The position numbers and the translations under genes are program-made. Under the pieces are notes generated by a model. It did not search any database. It was not told the origin of the DNA and was given only the letters and a program-made list of their open reading frames with translations. A DNA stretch of 64,000 nt from Pholiota molesta (taxonomy: Eukaryota > Basidiomycota > Agaricomycetes > Agaricales > Strophariaceae), in assembly GCA_014925825.1 (NCBI GenBank), contig JACGCK010000234.1, positions 1 to 64,000 of the forward strand, written 5' to 3'. Shown here one piece after another: positions 10,012 to 20,626 of the stretch (positions are counted from its first letter, which is position 1; each line of letters opens with the position of its first letter).

Positions 10012-12370
10012 ATGGCCCCTACCGTTACTATCGCGAATCACACTACTGCTTCTACCCCCCGCCCCCACATTCTGTACACCGTTGAAGTGACTATCGATGG
10101 AAATGAGCTGACAACCCAAAGGCGTTATTCCGAGGTAAGTTGATATTTCGTGTTTTTAGATACTCCGAAAGCTAATGGATGCTCTAGTTTGTCGCTCTCC
10201 ACGGCAAGTACCTTTCAGCACGCTGTAACTATTATGCTGTTGCTAACTGCCTATTCCATCATACAGCAACCCTAAACGATCCCTACAACCTCCCTCCCAA
10301 GCGCCTTTTGGTCACAACGTTCATCCCATCTGCCTGGGCCGACGATGCCCTCATCAAGGAACGCAAGGAAGGCCTCGCTGAATACCTCACTGACGTCCTC
10401 TCTAGTCCCAAATACAAGGACCAATCTGTCTTGTTCGAGTTCCTCGCCGCCCCAAGCTCCAAGTACGACCAGAAGTTCGACCTCGAAGACGCGCTCCCAT
10501 CGACGCTGACCCGAACCAAAGCTCTTACACTTGGCAGCGACGTGAATGCCTCCACAGTGCCGATTTCTGGAACATACTATCCGGACTGGGCCGGAAGTAC
10601 TGTCCCTCCTGAGAGTATTGACTACTCGAAGTTCGATCTTATCTACTTTGGTGCACACACTTTTCGGTTCGCTTGGCGATAAAAAATCCACTAACGATTC
10701 CTTGAATCAGCCTTTGCCAGCCCTACTTCGTCCTCCGGCCTTTCTTTTAATTCTGGCGCAGCGTCGCTTCTCAAACGTCTCGTTACAGGGGCGCGAGCCA
10801 GCGCACATGGTACTCGCGTCGTCCTCTCCATCGGTACGTGTATTCTTCGGCCATCATTTGCTTCGGACAGACACTTAATCGTGTCTAGGTGGATGGGGTG
10901 GGTGCTACTACTACAGCCAGGCAGTCTCCACCGCTGCAAACAGGACCAAGTTTGTCTCTGCGATTGTTAGCGCGGTCAACACGTATAATCTTGACGGTCA
11001 GTGTTTATTGTACCCCTTCTATTGACCAAAACTAAAATTTTGGCAGGCGTGGATTTCGATTGGGTATGGCCTTCTTCTTTCAATTGCTTTCTCAAGTCTT
11101 ATATTTATATCTTCAAAGGAATTCCCCAACAACGCAGGTCCTGGGCAGCCGTTTTCTCCTGCGGATACTGCGAATTTTTTGCTCTTTTTAACGGCATTGC
11201 GAGTTGCTCTCGGTTCGTCTTCACTTCCCAAAATCGTTTCCTTAAGGATCCCGCTAACATCTGAACTTCTTCTTTAGGACCGTCCAAAGTCATTTCCGCT
11301 GCGGTCTCGCACACTCCGTGGGCGGGTGCGGATGGAAATCCACTCTCCGACGTTTCTGCCTTCGCGGCTCAGCTCAGCTATGTCATGATCATGTACGTCA
11401 AATAATTTAAATCTGGCTTTCTTGATTCTTTTCACGAGCGACTCTGCTGTTCTAGGAATTACGATGTCTGGGGAGCGTCTCCTACTCCCGGCCCTAATGC
11501 GCCCCTGGGTTCGTATGAGCTTACATTCTGGTAATACATTGTAATTTATCATTTTCACCCTTTCGTAGGCGACCTTTGCAAGACCTCGACGCAACCCATT
11601 GCAAGCGCGCAAGGAGCCTTCGCTCAGTGGACTGCTGCGAAATTCCCGGCGGCCCAGGTAAAGCTACTTCCATTTGTCCCTCGCCTTCAACAATTGACGT
11701 TGCATTTCCTTTCCCAGCTCCTTCTCGGCTGCCCGCTCTACGGCTACGTCTCGAAGAGCACCAAGACCGTCCTCACAGGCAGCTCCCTGCCCAGCAAGGC
11801 GATGAACGTCCTCCATATGGAAGCGGCCGTCGGCGAGGACGGCAAGCTCACCAAAACCTTCCTCAACGGCCGGCACGTGAAGGACCTCGCGGACGTCGAG
11901 CCCGCGGGCGAGGTCTCGGTGACGGCCGCCAGCGCGGACCTGTCGTCGTACTGGGGGAAGCAGATCGCGTTCAGGGATATCGTCAAGGCGGGCGCGCTCG
12001 TGAAGAAGTCGGATGGGAATTATGGGCAGGCGGGGGGTTTACGATGGCGTGGGATAAGTGCAGCGATACGCCGTATCTTTATAGCAAGGATAAGACTACG
12101 GTCGTCACTTATGATGGTGCGCCTCTATCTTCCTTCGATCCATTTTCATGCCTACTAACTTTTGCCTTTTGAGACACTTGGTCGCTTGGCGATAAGGCCA
12201 AGTTCGCGAAGTCGAGCGGCATGGCTGGATGTTGCACTTGGTCCCTCGATCAGGTCAGTGTTACACGGTTGCTACTACTCTTTGCCCATCTGCTTATGCT
12301 CGTTCTCCATCAGGACGACGGGTTCACCTTGCAAGATGCTATTCGCGCCGGTCTTGGGCTCCCAAAGTAG
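10012..12370 (+). CDS. PX domain-GH18 chitinase fusion, copy 1 (single-base frame break near C-terminus)
   Basis: About thirteen exons encode roughly 560 residues. Residues about 15-110 form a PX domain: RRYSEFVALH, LPPKRL and KERKEGLAEYLTDVL correspond to the phosphoinositide-binding arginine, the proline loop and the following helix. From about residue 146 a GH18 barrel begins (ISGTYYPDW). Its catalytic motif DGVDFDWE is complete but split by two introns (about 10996-11044 and 11062-11117). VMIMNYDVWG and the late GCCTWSLDQDDG strands are also present. No signal peptide is visible, so a cytosolic, membrane-associated enzyme is inferred. Intron 2 is GC-AG (CACG|GCAAGT near 10196). A six-G run at 12032-12037 puts NYGQAGG and FTMAWDKCS in different frames; as printed, the protein stops at 12158. 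The second copy at 20.6-22.9 kb supports the architecture and is in frame there. Confidence 0.8.
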
Positions 12371-12674
12371 GCGCATGGATGTGGTTTGAGACTGATATAT
12401 GAGATACGAACGCACCATGACTTATACTTAGGACTTTTTATGACTATGTATGGACTTGACGATTTGTATTTCTGGATGTGTCATTGTACCGTCGGTTTTG
12501 ACAACTATTATGTTATTTATTCTCGAATCCTTGGACTCATTTTTATTCGATATAATTGGAAGATTGAGACCTGATTGAGACCTGGAAGAGAGAGAAGTCG
12601 CCGGTGTTCAAATGCGGGAATTTCAGGTACGCGAACGCCAGCGCAAATACTTCTCTTACACATCCATCACGAAT
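12371..12674. other. 3' flank of chitinase 1 and edge of the duplicated block
   Basis: No gene. The stretch 12595-12650 (AAGTCGCCGGTGTTCAAATG and following) recurs in inverted orientation at about 23700-23755, at the inner end of the right palindrome arm, so it marks a duplication breakpoint. Confidence 0.5.
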
Positions 12675-13359
12675 TCCTTCCTTGCAATAAGGAATTATTA
12701 TTGTCGGATTATTGTTAGATCCTCCAGCTCTTTGCCAGTATTAAATTTCTAATAAGAACTTCAGCATCAAAATTCAAATCCCTGACCCCTCCATTGAAGA
12801 TTCTTGCCCGCTTTTCTTTTTTAGAGTGGACAGTCACCGGCATCAATCACTACATTCTGCTGTTCATAGTTTGGTCGCCAGCTCTCCGGAATACTCCTCC
12901 GACCGATATCATCGCACCTGATTTTAGTGAACATTATTTCTATTAGGAGCAACATTCGCCTCTAGTCTATTAACCACTTTTTATGGCAAGTATTGTCCGT
13001 GAACGGACTTTATTTCTTCTGTAAAACCGTTAAAATTATGGGTCGCATTCTTAATCTTATATTACCTGCTGTTTCAAAAACTATTGCTGGGCTCAGGTTA
13101 TGCTTAATATTAAATCCTTTACACACTGTCGGTATTACGGTATAGGTTACATGCAATGTTAACTCGAGGCTATATTGTTTTGGAGTTTCTCCGTGGTACG
13201 CTCATCAGAAACCGAACAAGCGCTGAGCTAAACATAGCACATTGCCCACAAAAATACTTACCTCCTGCAGGGAAGGAGTCTTTCTCGTTGCGTAGAAATC
13301 TATCCGCCGGGACTAGTGTGGTATTAAGTCATATTAAAATCTCTTATTAGCTCGTATTT

Positions 13360-13935
13360 GTGTGTTTGAATAAAACCTGTGTGGTGGATCTTTTTTTATC
13401 CCTTGAAATGCCCCGTTGTCAAAATTCATCAATGCCAAAGCAAGCTAATTTTATACATATGATACAACAGTACAATAGGACTTATATTAACAAAAAGACC
13501 TGTTGGCGCCATCTTCGAACGATCCCTAACGATCCCCAGCAAAGAACTCGGAGCCCAAGCCACCAATGGAGATAAGGCAACGGAAATTCCCTTCCGGAAA
13601 ATGCTGGGCACCAAAGCGCCCATCCACCAACAGCGCCACCAGTTGGGTTCGTCGCTAAAGCAGGGCACAGCTCCTGCTGGATCTTCGCAGGTACATTGAT
13701 CAGATAGTATGTGCTGTGCCGACATAATTGACGGGGATCCCGCCGAAGGTGTGGGAGATGAACATCATGGACTTGTCGTACGTGTTCACCCAGCCGAAAA
13801 ACAGACTTCGTGCGCGCAAGCGGGTGCCGCATCTAGACGACCCCCGCATTGACTTGCGCTCGGTCCAGGCGGAAGCCCTTGTGCCCGGGTCGAACGAGGA
13901 CGCCCCAGCGCACGTCGCCCGAGGGTGCATGGGCT
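13360..13935 (-). pseudogene. X fragment A (unrecognised gene remnant)
   Basis: This remnant is related to D (27290-28330) in the right arm. The best minus-strand pieces are FGWVNTYDKSMMFISHTFGG, then IPVNYVGTAHTI, preceded in another frame by a segment containing PLARTKSVF. The right-arm copy reads PLARIKSVFGWVNAHDKAMM in one frame, so the copies preserve a common coding origin with frameshifts here. I do not recognise the family. No start or full frame remains. Confidence 0.4.
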
Positions 13936-14296
13936 GCGCGCAGTCATATGCGTGGCCTCGCCTCCCAACGAGAGCTGCGATCCCCTCGTTGATGTTCCCG
14001 CGGCGCCGGCGCTCGACTTCTTTCTATGAACACGCCGGAACGTGAGTCAGAGTCGAACAAAGCGGTTCTTGTTTGACAGGGGATGGTACACACATGGTTG
14101 TCTTGCCTCTGCCTGATCCATTCGTCGCTCCCCTTGACAGCGCTGCGACCACCGCGCCGTCCGCCCCGACTGGCGGAGACGGAGCCCTGGCCACCTTCAT
14201 TCCTCTGAGCTCTCGCGCTCCTTCGCAGAGGGGGTGCCAGCGCTGAGTTTCTGGTCGACGTTTCCGTCTTCTGGGCGGGAGGGCATTTGGACTCAT
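13936..14296 (-). pseudogene. Truncated copy of the bHLH gene (fragment A)
   Basis: The sequence is collinear with the exon 2-intron 2-exon 3 junction of the bHLH gene at 17.6-19.7 kb: the basic region codons (KEVERRRRGNINEG, minus strand, 14036 downward), the intron, and part of exon 2 ending near 14283. Upstream exon 2 and exon 1 are missing, and exon 3 is cut soon after the basic region. The exon-2 breakpoint is identical to that of fragment D (26536 onward), so the truncation predates the inversion. It cannot encode a functional factor. Confidence 0.65.
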
Positions 14297-14937
14297 TGTT
14301 GCATTGCTTTGAAATTTCTTCGTGGTACGCTCATTGCCTCAGAAACCGAAGAAGAATCGACAAGCGCTGAGCTAAATATACCACATTGCCCACAATGCCA
14401 AATATACCTAAAGCAGGAAAGGAGTCTTTCTCATTGCGTAGAGATCTATTCACCGAGTCTAGTGTGGTAAGCCATGTAAATAATATCTTAGCTACTTGCG
14501 GCTCTTGAACCGCCGTTCGCGATGGAAAATCAACTTAGACACCGTCGGTACATCTGATGGTAAACTACGTAGATCAAATATTAGTGCTATATGTAACCTT
14601 TAACATGGACTACCTTGCACACATTATAATATTTATGACAATAAGGCAATCAGCCCGGCGTTAGGTATAGAATTTTCAGGCAATATCCAGCTTCTTAAAG
14701 ATTTAGAATGATGTAAAAAATTTGATATGCCGCGCTCTGTCTCATGAGGTCGACAAAAACCATACCATTTTTGACTAGGTCGAGCAAGAATAGACAAAGA
14801 CCATACTTATCGGCCACATGAATTTATCCATAAGTTTTTCAGAGGTATAAAATACCATAGAACTTGCGTTATTCCACAGTCAAAAGTTTCACTACAACTT
14901 GACCCCCAAATTCACTTCAACAGCTACACATTTAACA
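14297..14937 (+). promoter_or_regulatory. DPBB1 upstream region with TATA box
   Basis: This non-coding region is strongly conserved in the upstream regions of DPBB2 (25892-26530) and DPBB3 (28966-29580). A TATAAAAT box sits at 14846-14853, 85 bp before the ATG, and at matching places in the other two copies (25975-25982 and 29046-29053). Conserved blocks include GCGGCTCTTGAAC near 14500 and ATCTGATGGTAAAC near 14553. Conservation outside coding sequence may reflect function or just recent duplication. Confidence 0.5.
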
Positions 14938-15470
14938 ATGCAGTTCTTCAAAAAACTTTCCACCTATTTCGTTGCCAGCGCCATGCTTGCACAAGTCGCT
15001 TACGCGTTTTCTGGAGATGGTTCGTTTTACTACTACCAATTGTCGATGTTACCTCGGCTGACTGAAAATGCAGCGACGTGGTACAATACTGGGGTTCGTT
15101 TGCCTCTCGCAGCTCCAGGGTATTAAATGCTCAAGGACTGATTTTGTTCGTTTACAGCTAGGCAGCTGCGGTGTTACCAACAGCGACTCTGATTTCGTCG
15201 TCGCGCTTTCCACCGCTGATGCGGCCAATGGACAGCATTGCGGACAGCAAATCCAAGTTCAGTGTAAGTACTCTGTTACAACGGAGCAAGATCATCCCAG
15301 AGCTCAGAAAAACTTTCTTTATAGACCAGGGACGTACTGTCCAGGCCACGGTCGAGGACACCTGCCAGGCTGTGGCCAAGGGAGCATCGACCTTACTCCC
15401 GCTGCGTTCCAGCAACTGGCTTCCCTTGATGCCGGTCGCATTCAAGTTACCTGGAATTTTATCTGATTGA
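14938..15470 (+). pseudogene. Small secreted DPBB (RlpA-like, riboflavin-aldehyde-forming-enzyme type) protein, copy 1, frameshifted
   Basis: Four exons. A signal peptide MQFFKKLSTYFVASAMLAQV-AYAF is followed by the mature start SGDATWYNTGLGSCGVTNSD, typical of double-psi beta-barrel proteins annotated in mushrooms as riboflavin aldehyde-forming enzyme or RlpA-like. Exon 3 ends QHCGQQIQVQ. In exon 4, EDTC should continue PGCSQGSIDLTPAAFQQLA, as in copies 2 and 3. Here one C is missing (CCTGCCAGG at 15361-15369 versus CCTGCCCAGG in copy 2). The frame therefore runs on as QAVAKGAS and ends at 15470, while the correct frame would end TWNFI at 15466. The second cysteine pair and half of the barrel are lost. 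This is either a pseudogene or one missing base in the assembly. Confidence 0.7.
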
Positions 15471-15534
15471 ATATAATCGTAGTGCTACAAGTGCTTAGCG
15501 CTTGATGCCTAACGAGTGTCTTCCCTTAGCATTC

Positions 15535-17110
15535 CTTGTGACATGTAGTTTGTACTTATCGCGTGTTCGAATGCAACCTGTGTGGTGGATCTTTTATGAT
15601 CCTTTGAAATGCCCCGAGTTCTGAAAAAATATCAATGCCAAAGCAAGCAATTTTTTTCACATGATACAACAAACTTACATACTTTCGGACAACACCCTCG
15701 CCGTACATATTCACCTCCCACTTCTCATAGCGATTCATCCGATCCCACGGCTTTGGGAGCTGGTCCACCGACACCTCAAGTTCAGGAACCGATGGTTGAG
15801 CGAAGAGAGCATATCGCGATACGCGTTTCCCCAGTCTCACAGCCAGGACCCCGCGAAGGGCGGTGTACTCTGAGAACGACATGCGCTCTTCACGAGAAAG
15901 AGTGTGACTGTATCACAGCCGGCGCTTAGCCCAAACCACCTCGATCAGAGCGGAGAGCGGCGCAAGTCCCATGCAGAGACGTGTTCAAGCAACATTCCGT
16001 CGTCATGCTTTGGGACAGCTTCTGTTTGATGGCAGCAAGGTCGTTCAAAGTGTCCTCGCCCTCCTTCCTAGGCGTATGGCCTAGACACGCCGGCGTTTTC
16101 CTGCAGTGGTGGCGTTTGCGGTGGCAGGCATTGCGGCGAGTGCGGCGGTGGGCGGTGTATGCCCAGTATGGGCATCCTCTTATATGGGTATGCAAGGCCC
16201 CTTAAGGAAGACAACTAGGGAATTGGTCCACGAAGAAACGGAGACCAGAAGCAGCGGCGCTGCAGCTGTAACTCTCGACGCTTTCATTATCCACTCCCAG
16301 TGTGGTGTCTTCCGCATGGGATGCCCATTTCTCAGAGTCAGACTCGTTGGCGACATCTTCGATACCAGATCGTACGAGCGGCTTGAGACATCTTGCGAGC
16401 GCAAGCATTTCCGGGAAATGGCTTCGGGGCCCCAAGCGACCAGCTCGTCGACGCGATCGCCGAAGGGTTCGCAAACACATCGAGGCCATCGCACAGGCAA
16501 TCGTACATCAGTCGACCTCGAGCACCACTGGAGCAAGCCCCGGCGGATGTCGCCCGAGGGTGAGTGGACTGCAGTCACGGTGGCTGGCCTCGCGTCTGCT
16601 CTTGGTTCCCCCCGGACGAGCGCTGCGTATCCCTGCATCCCAGCCCACCCAGCGGCGGCCTTCCCTTCGTGGCATCAGCGGCCGAGATCCAGAGGACGTC
16701 GTTGCAACCTGTAGCGGTAGAACCCGTGCGCGCGCCGGTGCACGGCAGAGTCCATGATGAAAATGTTGGTCTCGCCGGAGAGGACGCTGCTAAGAGGATT
16801 TGAGCACTTGACAGATCGAGCGAGTCCCAGAATTCTGCATCCAAGGCTCTACCAGCAAGTCGTCGCAGCAAGTGGGTCGTTACTATACGCCTGCCACCCT
16901 CGGACTCGCAATGCATTCCATAGGCCATAGGTCAACGTTAGATCAACGTTAGGTGGGTAGACTCCACCACGTTCCGAACGAGATAGAATAGCCAGTTGAA
17001 TCCCGTATCATGACACTGTGAACGGGCTGAAGCTGGTTAAGAGCAAGCCATATGAACGCAGATGTAAGAATAATCGTGGTTCGTGTTCAAGTGGAAGGGG
17101 CGCACGTGGA
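15535..17110 (-). pseudogene. X fragment B (unrecognised gene remnant)
   Basis: This is the inverted counterpart of fragment C (23760-25260). The best-preserved minus-strand stretch (15882-15700) has MSFSEYTALRGVLAVRLGKR, SRYALFAQPSVPELEVSVDQ and LPKPWDRMNRYEKWEVNMYG, preceded by a frame reading HTLSREER. Further upstream the readable frame changes repeatedly, and plus and minus shadows are equally long. I do not recognise the family. Four related fragments in the window suggest an ancestral single gene lying between DPBB and bHLH in the duplicated unit. Confidence 0.45.
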
Positions 17111-17607
17111 GAGCAAAATGATTCTTCGCTCCTCCCATCATGGATCAATTCGACATCAAAACGCTTCAGAAAACAACGACACGCTTGGAACATCTCACAG
17201 GAATAAAAATTCACTATTCAACAGCAAAAACCAAAACAAAAAAAGGCTCAACGAAGCTAAGTAATACACTATACATACGTACTTGAGAGAAAGAAAAAAA
17301 ATCAGAAATCGATCAAATCCATCCATCAAACCATCTGGAAATTGGCTGGCGAGAAGTTGACCTTGGAGCCTCTTGAACCGAGACGGCCGAAGAGAGAGAG
17401 GGATTGTAGTGGATGGCAATTGGTAGGAGACGAAGCAGACGAAGACGAACAAGCCGGGAAATGATACATTCAGCCATAAAGTAAGAATCAAGAAAAAAAA
17501 GGGAAGAAAAATATCAGGACGTGCATACATGTCGACAAAAAAAACCTCAAACAAGTCTGTCAAGTCACTCGAGGAGCCGTCGGGAAAAGAAGCGCATGGA
17601 ACCCTCC

Positions 17608-19687
17608 TCACTCCGTTCTCTGCCGCTTCCCATCCCTTTCCGCCTCCGCCGCCGCCTCACCTCCGTCTCCCGCGCCCGCCGCGCCCTCCTCGCTCCTCCT
17701 CTTCGTCCCGCCTGCGCCGTCCTCCTTCCCACCGGCGGGGGGCATCCCCTGCATCCCCCGGAGCACCTCAATCTCCGCCTCCAGACGCGTGCGCACCATG
17801 CGCTCCTCCTCCCACAGCCGCTTCACCTCCTCGAGCTGCGCCTGCAGGTCGCCCATCGCCTGGTCCATCAGCAGCTTCTCGAGCGTCCACTTCTCGATGT
17901 TCCGCGCCTCGTTCTCCTTCAGGTGGTGGATGTACTGCACCGCGCGCGACAGGATCGCGCCCTTCGCCTTCTCCCCCGAGCCGCTCGGCACGATGCGCCC
18001 CAGCTCGTTGATCCCCTCGTTGATGTTCCCGCGGCGCCGGCGCTCGACTTCTTTCTGCAAACACGCCGGAACGTGAGTCAAAAGGACACAGAGGGAAACA
18101 AGGATGATTACGCACATGGTTGTCTTTCCTCTGCCTGCTCCATTCATCGCTGCCCATGGCGGCGCTGCGCCCACCGCGCCGCCCGCCCGTCGGGGCGGAG
18201 ACCGAGCCCTGGCCGCCGTCGCCCCCCTCGCCCTCCTTCGCAGACGGGCTGCCGGCGCTGAGGTTCTGGTCGACGCCGCCGTCGTCCGCGCGCGGCGGTG
18301 GGCCCTGGTGCTGCACATTCACCGGCGCAGCCTGCATCGCGACGGCGCTCAGCTGGCCGAGGTTGGGCGGGCCCCGCGGATGCGAGGACGGGCCAGGGTC
18401 GTTGATCCCTGGCAAACCGGTCGCGTTGGGCTGGTAGTGCACTGGGAGGTGCTGCGCGCCGAAGGGCGGCGGCGGCGCTTGCGCGAGATTCGATAATGTC
18501 TGTGCGGCATCTTCTTTGGGATTGCCTTGGCCTTCAGTGAGCTATGTGGACAATAGGGTTAGCGGCTTGTTCAAAATTCCAAGAGAAATATAGAAGAAAC
18601 AGAAATATAGAAGAAACAGAAATATAGAAGAAACAGAAATATAGAAGAAACAGAAATATAGAAGAAACAGAAAAAGTTTCGTAAAAAAAATTAAGGGGTG
18701 GGCAGGCAACTGGTGATCTAGGGGCGAATCTAGGCGGAGGACAGCGCGAACGAATGCGAGCATGAACGCGCGCGCATGGGTGAGGTGTCCGCGAGGCGCT
18801 GGCGGCTGGCCGCGCTGCCATCTGCCTCGTCTGTCCGCACCTCCGACGTTCTGTCGCATTCGCAGTCCACCCGCGCCGCGTCCTGCCCTGACGATCGCTG
18901 CCGTCCTTCCCGCAGGGCACGCCGCCGTCCAGAACGAACGACACTGATGGGCAGGGGCCACTAGAGGGCGCGCTCGTCGGCGGCCGATGCGTCGAGCAGA
19001 GCGGTCGATGGGCGCAGGCATCCGGGGGTGGCAAGCGGCGGGTTCGTGCCCTGCCGTGCAAGTGCTACCCCCGCCGCCGAACCGAAAAGATTTCGTAAAG
19101 AAATGAAGGGGTGGGCAGTCAACACGAATCTAAGCGGAAGCGAGTAGGAAGCAGGTGGGCTTAGGTGCGTTGGTCGAGCATCTGAGACTTTGGGGACATA
19201 CATGCCAGCAGGCCTGCTCCCACCCCGAACAGCCTCGTCCCGCACATCCTGGACACCCTCAAAGCATCTGACCAGCCCACCACCCCCCATGCTCCCCGTG
19301 ACTCCCTCAGACGCGCTCGTGCTCTCCGTCGCGACATCACGTGGAGACTAATTAGCAGCGAGCACACCCTTCGCAGAGCGCGTCCGACACCACAGCGTCC
19401 CTCCCAGACGTTGTGCCCACACCGGGGAAGGTAACAGCGGGAGAAGCAGGCGAAAGAGAGACAAGCGAGACACGCAAGACACTTACCTTCGTAAACACCC
19501 CCGGCAGCGAGCGCAGGAGGTTCATGATCTGGTTCTGGTCGAGCCCGTTGAGGTGCATGCCGGAGAGGTCCGCGGCGGACAAGTTCGGGGGCATGCCCGC
19601 GCCCCCTGGGGCGGGCTGCGCGGCGGGGGCGGCGGGCGCTGCGTGGGAGAGCGCCGGATCGTGGTTGGCAGGTGTAGTCGGGGCCAT
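17608..19687 (-). CDS. Cbf1-like bHLH transcription factor
   Basis: Three exons (19487-19687, 18116-18541, 17608-18054) encode 357 residues. The N-terminal 200 residues are low-complexity (A, P, Q, G). The basic region spans the second intron: DEWSRQRKDNH joined to KEVERRRRGNINEG, with the H, E and R positions that specify CACGTG-class E-boxes. Helix-loop-helix follows (INELGRIVPSGSGEKAKGAI, then LSRAVQYIHHLKENEARNIE) with a long coiled coil to about residue 315 (EKLLMDQAMGDLQAQLEEVK). Such proteins act in the nucleus as dimers; yeast Cbf1 controls sulfur metabolism and centromeres, but targets here are unknown. The first intron is 945 nt, far longer than others in this window, and repeat-laden. 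Truncated copies lie at 13.9-14.3 and 26.5-27.3 kb. The start ATG is the first in the exon-1 frame. Confidence 0.85.
18584..18668. repeat. Tandem repeat, 17 bp x 5, inside bHLH intron 1
   Basis: Five perfect copies of AGAAATATAGAAGAAAC lie 43 nt from the 3' splice site of the bHLH first intron. On the transcribed strand they form a long pyrimidine-rich tract. Confidence 0.9.
18669..19145. repeat. Pair of about 55-bp direct repeats inside bHLH intron 1
   Basis: The block near 18675-18735 (TTTCGTAAA, AAGGGGTGGGCAGGCAAC, GCGAATCTAGGCGGA) recurs with mismatches near 19086-19140 (TTTCGTAAAGAAATGAAGGG, then CACGAATCTAAGCGGA). The repeats flank about 350 bp of GC-rich sequence, which looks like an internal duplication or an insertion within the intron. 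Confidence 0.6.
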
Positions 19688-20626
19688 GGCGGTGATGGAT
19701 GTGCGCTGACGCTGTAGTAGAGGGCTGTATCTGATGGCAGAAGAAGCGCCTGCGGGCTGAGCTGGGGATCCGATGGGGAGGGGCGGGCTGGGTCGTCGCT
19801 AACAATGAGATATGGGTGCCCTGGGCTTCCGTGGGCAGTACTGGCGCTACAGAAAATCGGAAAGTTGGGGGGCCTTCGTGTGGTCCGTGCGGTAATGGTG
19901 TGGTCGTCGTGGGGAACGATGGAGACGGCAGGCGGGCGCTGAGCGTAGATGTGGTGCAGAAAGGGGGGATGGGGAGAGATGGGGGGCGTGAAAGTCACGA
20001 TTGTCGTGATCAGAAACCTTGTGACTTGGCAAGTCATCAACAAATCACGGCCTTCCCACGCCACACCTGTCAGGCGACGCAACAACAAACATTTGCCGAG
20101 CTGCCGAGGCCGCCTCGAGGGCACCTCGTTTTGTCCCCACCGCCCTCCTACACCTCGACATGCTCCAGAGAATGGAACATACCGAATGCGCGTGTCCAGT
20201 CAATAGAATCTTCAAGGAATGCCAGTGGAATGTTGCAGAACGTTGGCAGAACGCATGAGAATTTGCACCCCTTTGTTTGTACGCGACTGAGTCACATGCA
20301 TCATGTGTGGAGTCTCATCCGGAATGTGGCATCCGAACAGCGACCGTGCCACCAAAAGTACCTACTTCAGCTAGAGTTTAAGCTGAAGTAGACCGAACTC
20401 GCGCACAACACGCTACCCAGGGTAGCTTCGTTTCTATGATACGAATCTATGCTGTTATTCGGCCATAGGCGCCCAACCTATCTATTATTGTGATCCGCAG
20501 TGATCTAGAAACTCTCTCATCTAGCGCTTTAGCAATAGTCCTATAACCCTAGCATAATCCTTCCTTAGCATTTCATCAGTCGCAATGCATCTAGAACCTT
20601 CGTCAAGGTCGCACCTTTCGGACGCT
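19688..20626. other. Intergenic region between bHLH promoter and chitinase 2 terminus
   Basis: The 940 bp contain the bHLH promoter side (19688-20050, GC-rich, pyrimidine-rich on the coding strand) and the chitinase 2 3' flank. I see no further gene. Confidence 0.4.

Larger units (their letters stand above)
12675..17110. repeat. Left arm of a large imperfect palindrome
   Basis: This arm matches 23760-30072 in reverse complement. The outermost 680 bp (12675-13350) pair with 29400-30072 nearly throughout, for example CTCCAGCTCTTTG at the outside and GTGGTACGCTCATCAGAAAC inside. The order inward is outer repeat, [DPBB gene deleted], X fragment A, bHLH fragment A, DPBB promoter, DPBB1, X fragment B. 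The arm is about 1.9 kb shorter than its partner, chiefly because about 1 kb with one DPBB gene is missing at about 13350, where the DPBB upstream sequence joins directly to the DPBB downstream sequence. Confidence 0.8.

Noticed and set aside
18534..19061. Minus frames rich in F, L, Y and S (hydrophobic repeats)
   Set aside because: Translation of the 17-bp tandem repeat inside the bHLH intron, not a membrane protein.
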